Positions 1 to 5,150 of a stretch of 5,359 nucleotides of DNA are shown here, piece by piece. The number at the start of each line of letters is the position of its first letter. Within the stretch, counting starts at the first letter, position 1. Origin of the DNA: RI-92 sp040235555 (GTDB lineage Bacteria > Pseudomonadota > Gammaproteobacteria > UBA6429 > Thiohalophilaceae); the NCBI GenBank assembly GCA_040235555.1, contig JBECKZ010000068.1, positions 1 through 5,359 of the forward strand, read 5' to 3'. Under the pieces are notes generated by a model, which was given only the letters and a program-made list of their open reading frames with translations, searched no databases and had not been told where the DNA came from. A program made the position numbers and the translations under genes.

Positions 1-72
1 GCAAAACTACGTGACATTAAACAGGAACTCTTGAAACACATGCATGAAGAAGAAGTGAAGCCTGCCAGGTAA
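1..72 (+). CDS. C-terminal fragment of an unidentified gene, cut by the window edge
   Basis: Frame 1 is open from the first base to a TAA at 70-72 and would encode a 23-residue charged helical tail containing KLRDIKQELLKHMHEEE. The start lies outside the window. The KLxxIKxEL..xMH pattern faintly recalls a segment of bacterial group II intron reverse transcriptase/maturases. In those proteins the segment is followed by a long C-terminal region, which is absent here. It could therefore be a truncated relic or simply the natural end of an unrelated protein. The 150 bases that follow (73-222) show no gene, no convincing terminator and no repeat. Confidence is low because 24 codons is short. Confidence 0.3.
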   Translation, partial: AKLRDIKQELLKHMHEEEVKPAR

Positions 73-222
73 GTTGCGGGCTCAAACTCTGGACAGGGTG
101 AGATAGCCGAGGTAAAGGGGATTGAGAGTATCGGCTTCCTGCGCCGCCCTAACTCCTGCGTGGCCCAGGCCAGACTCTCGACTTCCAGTCTCTCCTTCTC
201 CATGCAGTCGTGACCCAAATAT

Positions 223-1776
223 TTATCTGATATGTTGAAAAACGCGAGGATCGATTGCGGCAGCACCCAACATGCCACCGGCAAGTGCACCAGCGATGCC
301 GGGTGTCATGACATCCTGCCCCGTGAGGAATAGACCCTGCACAGGTGTATGTGCGTTGAGTGCGTCTGACAACATGCGGCGCGGTGTCGTTTCGACGCCA
401 TAGATCCCGCCCTTCACGTGGCCGGTGAATGAGACGGTTGCGAGTGGCGTGCCAAGTTCGTGGTGAACGATAAGCGGCGCCAGGTCCGGGAATTTTTCCG
501 CGAAGAAGTCCAGCATCCTGGACTCAATACGCTGCTTGAATGCGGCCCACTCACTGGCGTGCTCCTTCACACCACCATCCGCAAATTTAGCCACCGACGA
601 CCAATCGGCCCACACCAGCATATCGCCGGTGTGCTTGTTCGTCGGACCTGGATCATGCGTGGGATCCTTGAGCGACGAAAACGACACAAACATCATCGGA
701 ATGGTCTCGCTGCCTGCTGTTGTCCAGATGGCATCATTGGTGTCCCAGCTTTCGTAAAACCAGTGGTTCGCGCGCGTCGCGCCGTGTCGGCTGATGTCAC
801 CTTCAAAGCCGAGAAAAAGATCAAAGTGGCAGATCGACGGCTTGAACGTGGCGATCTCACGCGCCCAGTCTTGATTGCGAATTTCCTCCGGCAAAAGGTA
901 GTTAACGGTCTCGCTGGCGCCGATCGCCGAGACGATGACCGGCGCCCTGAATTCCTCACCGCTACGCGTACGCACGCCCACGGCTTTATTATCTTCAAGT
1001 AATATGTCGCTGACCGGCATCCCGGCTTGCGCACTGCCACCCGCCGATTCGATCACGGGAACAAGTCCCTTTGCAATGGCGGCGGCGCCACCCACCGGAT
1101 AAGCGGCACCTTCCAGATAGTGCCCCATGATGATGGCGTGAACGGCAAAACTCGCTTCTGTCGGTTTGCCGCCATAGGTGCCCCACTGTGCCGACAATAC
1201 GGCGGCGAGTTTCGGATCGGTAATGAGTTCTGTGATGACTTCGTCGGTTGTGCGACTACACCAGCGCTGGATTTTCCGCTTGTTCCACCAGTGATGCGCA
1301 AAACGGAAAGGCTCGGGTATCGCACGCTCGGCGCCGACCATCTGCCCGGCTTCCTCCGCCGATAGCAACGCTTCGAAGTAGGCATCGATTTCGGCAGCAT
1401 TGTTGGGAAAGTGTTCTTTGAGTTCCATCTTGTAGGCGGCGGCCGGGCGACCTACCGAAACGTCGAATCCATCCGGGAAGTGCAGCGTGTCGTAGATGGT
1501 GCCGACGGAGTGAAATTCAATTGTGCCGCCGCTGAGCCAGTCCAGGATACGCCCCGCTACCTGATCGTGGCCAAACGTACCACAGTAATGGAGACCGACA
1601 TCCCAGGAGAAACCATCGCGAGAAAAAGAATGTGTTAGTCCGCCGATTGTCTGAGCCTGCTCAAGCAGCAAGACCTTGTGACCTAATCGGGACAGTGCTG
1701 TCGCTGTCGTCATGCCGCCCATACCCGAGCCGACAACGATGACATCGAATTCGACTACTGAAGACCTGGTTGACAT
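223..1776 (-). CDS. FAD-dependent oxidoreductase, phytoene desaturase / retinol saturase-like (COG1233 type)
   Basis: This 517-residue protein belongs to the flavin amine-oxidase-like superfamily that includes phytoene desaturases (CrtI), carotenoid isomerases and retinol saturases, which oxidise, isomerise or reduce polyene substrates. Seen directly: an N-terminal FAD-binding Rossmann motif at residues 11-40 (DVIVVGSGMGG, with G16, G18 and G21, and acidic E39 for the ribose); a second glycine pair at 45-46 followed by a HSF segment; WDVGLHY near 58-64, resembling the W/F-D-x-G-x-HY segment of retinol-saturase-like members; a central AAYPVGGAAAIAKGL stretch; and a C-terminal FAD-contacting block from about 481 (GLFLTGQDVMTPGIAGA...GG). 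Full length is normal for the family. The ATG at 1776 is supported by a GAGGAAG ribosome-binding site at 1784-1790, 7 nt upstream. It stands alone, with no carotenoid-biosynthesis neighbour, so the substrate is unknown. An FNR-type promoter lies upstream. No terminator was seen below 223. Confidence 0.93.
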   Translation of the reverse strand: MSTRSSVVEFDVIVVGSGMGGMTTATALSRLGHKVLLLEQAQTIGGLTHSFSRDGFSWDVGLHYCGTFGHDQVAGRILDWLSGGTIEFHSVGTIYDTLHFPDGFDVSVGRPAAAYKMELKEHFPNNAAEIDAYFEALLSAEEAGQMVGAERAIPEPFRFAHHWWNKRKIQRWCSRTTDEVITELITDPKLAAVLSAQWGTYGGKPTEASFAVHAIIMGHYLEGAAYPVGGAAAIAKGLVPVIESAGGSAQAGMPVSDILLEDNKAVGVRTRSGEEFRAPVIVSAIGASETVNYLLPEEIRNQDWAREIATFKPSICHFDLFLGFEGDISRHGATRANHWFYESWDTNDAIWTTAGSETIPMMFVSFSSLKDPTHDPGPTNKHTGDMLVWADWSSVAKFADGGVKEHASEWAAFKQRIESRMLDFFAEKFPDLAPLIVHHELGTPLATVSFTGHVKGGIYGVETTPRRMLSDALNAHTPVQGLFLTGQDVMTPGIAGALAGGMLGAAAIDPRVFQHIR

Positions 1777-1801
1777 TCAGCAACTTCCTCTCTCTGTATT
1801 T

Positions 1802-1875
1802 CTACCCAAAATGTTCAGTTATTGCGTCCGTGTTGCCAACAGCTAGCCTGGCGTGTATGTTCAACTGTTGGGTAG
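1802..1875 (-). promoter_or_regulatory. Inverted-repeat structure in the 5' leader of the oxidoreductase mRNA
   Basis: CTACCCAA at 1802-1809 is perfectly complementary to TTGGGTAG at 1868-1875, and CAGTT at 1816-1820 pairs with AACTG at 1863-1867. Together they form one long stem with a 6-nt bulge. A competing stem uses CCAACAG (1836-1842) with CTGTTGG (1865-1871), which overlaps the same right-hand arm, so the two folds exclude each other. On the minus-strand transcript this lies between the inferred start site and the ribosome-binding site at 1784-1790. It matches no riboswitch class I can recognise. A regulatory role is inference. Confidence 0.4.
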
Positions 1876-1898
1876 TATCTCGAATCGTTTCCCTTATT

Positions 1899-1911
1899 TG
1901 GGGTCTGAGTA
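1899..1911. repeat. Solitary GGGGTCTGA box
   Basis: TTTGGGGTCTGAGTAAAAATAC at 1896-1917 carries a GGGGTCTGA core followed by an A-rich tail. The same core, or its complement TCTGACCCC, marks the ends of the structured repeats elsewhere in the window. No repeat body is attached here, so this may be a solo end or a footprint. It lies inside the inferred leader of the oxidoreductase gene. Confidence 0.4.
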
Positions 1912-1934
1912 AAAATACATTTCAGGACAACAAC

Positions 1935-1951
1935 TTTCACTATATGTGAAA
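1935..1951. promoter_or_regulatory. Perfect inverted repeat, candidate operator near the transcription start
   Basis: TTTCACTATATGTGAAA consists of two 6-base arms (TTTCAC/GTGAAA) around TATAT. It lies 6-22 nt downstream of the start site inferred for the FNR-type promoter, a position typical of a repressor site. The bound protein is not identifiable. The arms are outward-facing relative to a CRP site (TGTGA...TCACA), so it is not a CRP box. Confidence 0.4.
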
Positions 1952-1963
1952 CAGAAAATGTGA

Positions 1964-2005
1964 ATTGTAACTCCTATCGATAGAAGTCTTTTTGATTCAG
2001 ATCAA
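1964..2005 (-). promoter_or_regulatory. Class II FNR/Anr-type promoter of the oxidoreductase gene
   Basis: TTGATTCAGATCAA at 1992-2005 matches the FNR consensus TTGAT-N4-ATCAA at all ten specified bases. On the minus strand, 22 bp separate it from TACAAT (1969 to 1964), a 5/6 match to the sigma-70 -10 box. Counting from that box puts the start near 1957 and the operator centre at -41.5, the standard position for FNR activation of class II promoters. This implies induction of the oxidoreductase at low oxygen. In the plus direction no -10 box sits at the equivalent distance and no gene starts within 600 bp. A CTATCGATAG palindrome (1974-1983) occupies the gap between operator and -10. Confidence 0.7.
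1974..1983. promoter_or_regulatory. CTATCGATAG palindrome inside the FNR-type promoter
   Basis: A perfect 10-bp palindrome lies between the FNR operator and the -10 box, at about -17 to -26 from the inferred start. A protein bound here would overlap RNA polymerase and act as a repressor. A 10-bp palindrome can arise by chance, so the regulatory reading is tentative. Confidence 0.3.
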
Positions 2006-2039
2006 GGCAGTGGGAAAGGCGATTGAAGTGATTTTAAAT

Positions 2040-2190
2040 AAATCATTCCGACCCCTTTAAATTTTTGCGAAAATTTTCTCAAGCAATTGTGGCCGTTTCT
2101 GTTCATCCCCCTCCGAATAGAATTTTGCCGAATCTCCTGCAGTTCGGGCTTACTAGCCAACTGGCACATTTCTAAGATGGGGATATCAAA
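2040..2190 (-). pseudogene. Possible remnant of a REP-associated transposase C-terminus
   Basis: The minus strand reads without stops from 2202 to 2002. Its middle part, PELQEIRQNSIRRG at roughly 2107-2150 followed by LRKFSQKF at about 2062-2085, resembles the ExxLxxIRxSxxRGxPxG...W...xA..F tail of Y1-type REP-associated transposases. The catalytic HUH and tyrosine motifs are missing, the reading frame is cut at 2196 by the structured repeat, and it runs into AAAGGGGTCGGA (complement of 2046-2057), a variant of the GGGGTCAGA box. It is at best a decayed stub, and no initiation signal was seen. The similarity is judged by eye and may be spurious. Confidence 0.27.
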
Positions 2191-2195
2191 AATCT

Positions 2196-2376
2196 GGGGC
2201 AAATAACAATTCTTTCTAATATTAGAGAAAACTATGCGACCAGAGACTGCGAAGCAGGATCAGGAAGTACTCAACGAACGGTGGAAGACCGTTCTAGAGT
2301 GCGACTAGAACCCGTATAGTTCGAGAAGTACTCGATGAAACCCGAAGGAGTTCTGGAGTATTCTGACCCCGGTTTT
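2196..2376 (+). repeat. Structured repeat element, copy A (three hairpins)
   Basis: The element starts with GGGGCAAAT, carries a palindromic box TCTAATATTAGA (2215-2226) and the shared block GAGAAAACTATGCGACCAGA, and ends with TCTGACCCCGGTTTT (2362-2376). Between these lie three hairpins: CTGC-GAA-GCAG (2247-2257); GAACGGT-GGAAG-ACCGTTC (2276-2294), enclosed by ACTC/GAGT; and AGTACTC (2327-2333) with GAGTATT (2356-2362), enclosing AACCC-GAA-GGAGTT with one mismatch. A further arm pair, CTAGAAC/GTTCGAG (2305-2325), has one mismatch. It encodes no protein. Its last 50 bases match copy C with about four differences. The partly complementary ends suggest a MITE- or REPIN-like non-autonomous element. 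Confidence 0.75.
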
Positions 2377-2443
2377 GCACCTGCCAAAAGTCACAATCTG
2401 AGCATAGAATTTTTAGCCGTGAAAAATGGACAAAAAAATAACA

Positions 2444-2456
2444 GGTGTCAGACACC
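2444..2456. repeat. GGTGTCAGACACC palindrome
   Basis: GGTGTC and GACACC face each other around a single A. The core GTCAGAC is shared with the GGGGTCAGA boxes of the window. A T-run (2461-2466) follows 4 nt later, but the stem would have at most 5 bp and a 3-nt loop. It is therefore a poor terminator and more likely a solo repeat end. The rest of 2377-2543 is A/T-rich with no gene or other recognisable signal. Confidence 0.45.
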
Positions 2457-2543
2457 AGCTCTTTTTAATATTCGAAAGAAGAAAATAATTCAAATTATCA
2501 AATAGATGAATAAGCCGGGGCCAGGGTGAGAGAGACAAAGGCT

Positions 2544-2571
2544 CACAACATCGAGTACTCGAGATATTGTG
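2544..2571. repeat. Imperfect 28-bp palindrome with a TCGAGTACTCGA core
   Basis: TCGAGTACTCGA (2551-2562) is a perfect 12-bp palindrome. It extends outward to CACAACATC on the left and GATATTGTG on the right, with one mismatch and a 2-nt bulge. Its centre is the AGTACT motif found in every hairpin of the structured repeats. It lies 100 bp upstream of the exported-protein operon, so it could be an operator or a solo hairpin of the repeat family. Confidence 0.4.
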
Positions 2572-2580
2572 CTACTGGAT

Positions 2581-2610
2581 TTGGCAAAGAATGGAGATTA
2601 TTCTTCTTAT
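2581..2610 (+). promoter_or_regulatory. Weak candidate sigma-70 promoter for the exported-protein pair
   Basis: TTGGCA (2581-2586, 5/6 to the -35 consensus) and TCTTAT (2605-2610, 4/6 to the -10 consensus) are 18 bp apart. The implied start near 2617 gives a leader of about 55 nt before the ATG at 2671. This is the best pair I could find in an A/T-rich stretch where chance matches are common. Confidence 0.28.
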
Positions 2611-2670
2611 CGAAACTTAATAATTTAACGCGGGCTAGTGATCCCGGCTCGCAATGAGGGGGGGTACATT

Positions 2671-3231
2671 ATGACTACCTGGTCTTCGCGGACATTACGC
2701 CATTTAAGCATCATCGTATTATTAATCCTCGCGTCTTTTTGTCAGGCTGCCGGCGTTACCGCCAGGACCGGTCTGGCACAGGCAAACAAGGCTGCGGCGG
2801 CCTGGAAGGCGGATGCGAAATTGACAAATGTCTCGACGACGGTTCTAAAGACGGACGGAACAGCACTTGTCTGGACGTACAGTTACCTGTCGCCGGGCTC
2901 CAAAAGCTGTGCACGCCTCATTATGATAAACGGTGGCGAGCCAAGGCTGCAGGACCTCGGCAAATGCAACCCGGCAAAACCCATTTCAGACAAGTTTGTC
3001 GACAGTCCAGAAATGTTAAAGGCCGCTGTTGATGCGGGATTCAAACCGGGCGAGGACTCGAACGCCTATCTCGAGGTTAAGCACGATCAGCTTGCACAGG
3101 ATAAATCCTGCTGGGTGGTATTCACATCAAAGGATTTTGCCAACGGCTATATGCGCGGTTGGTGTGTCGATCCGAAAACCGGCAAGTTTGTGGTGCGTCT
3201 GTCCGGCAAAATGGCAGTAAAAAAGCAATAA
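2671..3231 (+). CDS. Exported protein of unknown function, PepSY-like fold suspected
   Basis: The product has 186 residues. The ATG at 2671 is preferred over an in-frame GTG at 2638 because a purine-rich GAGGGGGGG ribosome-binding site (2656-2664) sits 6 nt before it and translation then begins with a classic signal peptide. That peptide has R7 and R10, a hydrophobic core at 12-23, and probable cleavage after A26 or A27. The Cys at 24 is preceded by F, so there is no lipobox. The mature part holds four cysteines (80, 99, 147, 165), plausible as two disulfides in the periplasm. Patterns such as DGTALVWTYSYLSP (62-75), FVDSPEMLKAAVDAGF (109-124) and a final CWVV...CVDPKTGKFV (147-174) resemble PepSY-like domains, which often inhibit proteases or sit next to extracytoplasmic enzymes; this is by-eye similarity only. 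The next gene starts 43 bp downstream, suggesting co-transcription. The 197-residue reading from 2638 is the alternative. Confidence 0.8.
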   Translation: MTTWSSRTLRHLSIIVLLILASFCQAAGVTARTGLAQANKAAAAWKADAKLTNVSTTVLKTDGTALVWTYSYLSPGSKSCARLIMINGGEPRLQDLGKCNPAKPISDKFVDSPEMLKAAVDAGFKPGEDSNAYLEVKHDQLAQDKSCWVVFTSKDFANGYMRGWCVDPKTGKFVVRLSGKMAVKKQ

Positions 3232-3274
3232 ACCAAGATTAACAAATTCCAGTCAGATGCCTGAGGATACCTGT

Positions 3275-4405
3275 ATGTTCATAATCGAGCAGTCTGCAAA
3301 AACATTAATCAGTCGCAGTATTATTATGGCATCGCTTTTTTTGATGCCATGGTTGAGTAACACATGCTTTGCAGTTGGAGGGGTATATAGTAAATGCAAT
3401 AAATTGAAACTTAAGAAAGCGACCGGCGTTCCCGATGGATCCAAGCATCATTATGAATTTTCGGGAACCTGCGATCTGAATCTGGATACCGAAAGTGGGC
3501 CCTATTTTCTGAAGACGTTCCCGGCCTATGCTCAGGCAGATTGGAATGCCGCGACCCATACGCTGCAGGAAGCATTTGCCGCAATGGCCCCGGTGAATTT
3601 CACGCATTCCCACAAGGATGGCGACACTAGCTACAATAATATTGCCGTTCATATCACTACGGGAAAAGTGCAAAGTACATTCAAATGCACCGACGATCCG
3701 ATAATTACCAAAGCCACCTGTGGGTTGACCGCGCACACCAATAAGAGCAATTTCAAGAATTTTTCGTTCGAACCGGAGCAAAAAAGTCATCCGATACTCA
3801 ATGGCAGGGCCACGTTAGCCGAGGCAACCGCGTTGTCAAAACAATATGCCGATAAACCTAAATCAGGGACGCCGCCTCCGCCTCCTCCAAAACCGCAACC
3901 CAATGCAACAAAGGACAAACCGGGAAAGAATTATGCCGCGATAAAATCTGCTATAACGGCCATGCTAATCAACGTCGAGGGTGAAGAGATCGTAAACAAT
4001 CACAAGTATCAGGTTAACGCCGGAACGATCACTGTGCAGGGAATGAGTAGCTTTGGTAGTGGCTGGAGCAATAACCGGCAGCTATTCTGGAGCGGCGGCT
4101 CAGTGGGCGCGGTGCTGGATATCCTCGTAGATATTCCGGTCGCTTCAACCTATGCAATCGAACTCTATCCGACCCGGGCACCCGATTATGCTCAGGTAAA
4201 AGTGCGGGTCGATGGGCACGATGGACCGGTCATGCTGGAAAACTACTCTCCGCATGTTATGCAGCCAACACCACGCCAGATTGGAAAATTTTATATCGGC
4301 AAGGGCGAGCGCAGGATCAGCTTTATGATAGTTGGTAAGAATGCAAGTTCTAGCGGTTATCTGTTTGGTATTGACCGGATTCGTTTGTATCCGGCTGGAA
4401 ATTAA
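3275..4405 (+). CDS. Exported two-domain protein: unknown N-terminal domain, polyPro linker, DUF2961-type C-terminal beta-sandwich
   Basis: The product has 376 residues. The ATG at 3275 is chosen over the in-frame ATG at 3257 because TGAGGA (3262-3267) lies 7 nt upstream of it. A signal peptide (core 16-28) should be cut after A33 (TCFA|VGG). Residues 34-195 form a domain I do not recognise, with four cysteines (41, 66, 138, 149). Residues 199-209 are a linker with six consecutive prolines. Residues 220-376 resemble the galactose-binding-like beta-sandwich that ends DUF2961 proteins: QLFW (269-272), LDILVDIPVASTY (281-293), APDYAQVKVRVDG (302-314), NYSPHV (323-328) and the ending GKNASSSGYLFGIDRIRLYP (354-373). 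That module is usually carried by secreted carbohydrate-active proteins, so binding of a glycan or surface polymer is a reasonable inference. No catalytic domain is evident. It probably shares an operon with the preceding exported protein. Confidence 0.85.
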   Translation: MFIIEQSAKTLISRSIIMASLFLMPWLSNTCFAVGGVYSKCNKLKLKKATGVPDGSKHHYEFSGTCDLNLDTESGPYFLKTFPAYAQADWNAATHTLQEAFAAMAPVNFTHSHKDGDTSYNNIAVHITTGKVQSTFKCTDDPIITKATCGLTAHTNKSNFKNFSFEPEQKSHPILNGRATLAEATALSKQYADKPKSGTPPPPPPKPQPNATKDKPGKNYAAIKSAITAMLINVEGEEIVNNHKYQVNAGTITVQGMSSFGSGWSNNRQLFWSGGSVGAVLDILVDIPVASTYAIELYPTRAPDYAQVKVRVDGHDGPVMLENYSPHVMQPTPRQIGKFYIGKGERRISFMIVGKNASSSGYLFGIDRIRLYPAGN

Positions 4406-4421
4406 TGGGGTCTGACCTCTT
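4406..4421. repeat. Solitary GGGGTCTGACC box between convergent genes
   Basis: The 23 bp between the stop of the exported protein and the stop of ycgN are mostly TGGGGTCTGACCTCTTTA. This contains GGTC-T-GACC, the same box that ends the structured repeats. A one-base loop cannot form a hairpin, so it is not a conventional terminator, and no other terminator fits in the gap. Confidence 0.45.
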
Positions 4422-4428
4422 TAACTGT

Positions 4429-4863
4429 TTATTCGATGATAAATTCAACCAGCTGATCAGGATGGACATATTCTTCTGATTGCGCGAACCATTTTACGGA
4501 GACACCTGCTTCGTGGACTGAATTCCTATCACCGCTCAACAGGTAATGCCATGTAGGTAAGGGCTGCCCTGCATGTAATCGTTTATAGGCACAGGTTTCC
4601 GGCAACCAGCTCATGTCCTGAAGGTTATCCAGGGTTAATCGGGTACACATAGGTGCCCTGGTCAGTCGATGCTCATAGTCACGGCAGCGACATGTCGCGA
4701 CATCCAGCAAGCGGCAACTGACTGTCGTATTGAAGACTTCACCACTGTCTTCGTCCTCTATCTTGACCAGGCAACACAAGCCACAACCATCACACAACGA
4801 CTCCCACTCATCGGGTGTCATCTGCTCGAGTGATTTCGTTTCCCAGAAATTATCGTTACCCAT
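4429..4863 (-). CDS. ycgN: YcgN family (UPF0260) cysteine-cluster protein
   Basis: The product has 144 residues, close to the length of E. coli YcgN, to which it aligns along its whole length by eye. Hallmarks: FW near the N-terminus (6-7); WESLCDGCGLCC (20-31), the CxxCxxCC cluster of the family; C50; CRC (58-60); C73; and WLPETCAYKRL (86-96), followed by LPTWHYLLSG (102-111). Nine cysteines (24, 27, 30, 31, 50, 58, 60, 73, 91) suggest metal or iron-sulfur binding. The family's biochemical role is not established. It is probably cytoplasmic, since there is no signal peptide. An in-frame TTG at 4866 directly precedes the ATG and has a better spacing (7 versus 10 nt) to a weak AGG at 4874-4876, so the true start could be either. 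It converges on the exported-protein operon with a 23-bp gap. Confidence 0.93.
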   Translation of the reverse strand: MGNDNFWETKSLEQMTPDEWESLCDGCGLCCLVKIEDEDSGEVFNTTVSCRLLDVATCRCRDYEHRLTRAPMCTRLTLDNLQDMSWLPETCAYKRLHAGQPLPTWHYLLSGDRNSVHEAGVSVKWFAQSEEYVHPDQLVEFIIE

Positions 4864-4881
4864 CAATACGAAACCTGATTT

Positions 4882-4910
4882 GTTATCTTTACTGGTGCGA
4901 GTACTTTCAA
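4882..4910 (-). promoter_or_regulatory. Candidate sigma-70 promoter of ycgN
   Basis: Read on the minus strand, TTGAAA (4910 to 4905, 5/6) and GATAAC (4887 to 4882, 4/6) are 17 bp apart. The implied start near 4875 would leave a leader of only about 10 nt and would cut into the weak AGG ribosome-binding site, which argues against an exact match. The -35 box overlaps an AGTACT motif (4900-4905) and ends 6 bp from the border of repeat copy B. Confidence 0.35.
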
Positions 4911-4916
4911 ATAAAT

Positions 4917-5035
4917 GGGGACAAATTACAATTCTTTCTAATAATTAGAGAAAACTGTGTTCTGACCCCGGTTTTGCTCTGTTCCGGTTTTGCTGACCCC
5001 GGTTTTACTTTGAGGAAGTTTTTACTCTGACCCTA
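4917..5035 (+). repeat. Structured repeat element, copy B (hairpins deleted, 3' end amplified)
   Basis: GGGGACAAATTACAATTC and the palindromic box TCTAAT-A-ATTAGA (4937-4949) match copy A closely. The sequence after GAGAAAACTGTG, however, jumps directly to TTCTGACCCCGGTTTTGC (4960-4977), so all three hairpins are missing. The end motif is then reiterated: CCGGTTTTGC at 4968 and 4984, CCGGTTTTA at 4999, and a further TCTGACCC at 5026-5033. It is non-coding. Short reading frames across it are fortuitous. Confidence 0.65.
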
Positions 5036-5049
5036 ATTTATGTACGCAC

Positions 5050-5142
5050 TATGGAAAAATCAACGCCGAAAATATCAAGCGTGCCCACGCCTTTATTGAG
5101 AGCGGCAGGTCAATTGGAAAGATCGTATTAGAGAGATTCTGA
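5050..5142 (+). pseudogene. Orphan C-terminal tail of a zinc-type alcohol dehydrogenase / quinone oxidoreductase (MDR family)
   Basis: Frame 1 encodes YGKINAENIKRAH followed by AFIESGRSIGKIVLERF and a TGA at 5140-5142. The ending ...I..AH.xIESGxxIGKIVL is the hallmark C-terminus of medium-chain dehydrogenase/reductase proteins, where it forms the last helix and strand of the catalytic domain. Only about 30 of some 320-340 residues remain. Upstream the frame runs into repeat copy B and meets a TGA at 5011, and no start or ribosome-binding site exists. The fragment is exactly bracketed by TCTGACCC (5026-5033) and GGGGTCAGA (5151-5159), so it looks like a gene end left behind or carried along by the repeat elements. 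Confidence 0.6.
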
Positions 5143-5150
5143 AAACAATT

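Noticed and set aside
124..179. GAGAGT/ACTCTC inverted repeat downstream of the oxidoreductase as its terminator
   Set aside because: Six base pairs enclosing about 44 nt, with no following T-run on either strand, is not a credible terminator.
460..1365. Plus-strand and other-frame minus-strand open frames overlapping the oxidoreductase gene
   Set aside because: They lie inside the well-supported 517-residue flavoprotein, have no ribosome-binding sites and encode Arg/Cys-rich or low-similarity sequence typical of antisense shadows.
2196..2376. CRISPR array or integron attC site
   Set aside because: There are no regularly spaced identical repeats with unique spacers, and no attC R/L box arrangement.
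2444..2466. GGTGTCAGACACC plus T-run as an intrinsic terminator
   Set aside because: The stem is only about 5 bp, is A/T-balanced, is separated from the T-run, and no gene ends upstream on that strand.
2739..3220. Alternative-frame open frames within the two exported-protein genes
   Set aside because: The reading with a ribosome-binding site, signal peptide and recognisable domain patterns explains the region. The alternatives show none of these.
4730..5030. Plus-strand open frames opposite ycgN and across repeat copy B
   Set aside because: They overlap ycgN antisense and read through non-coding repeat sequence, with no domain similarity.
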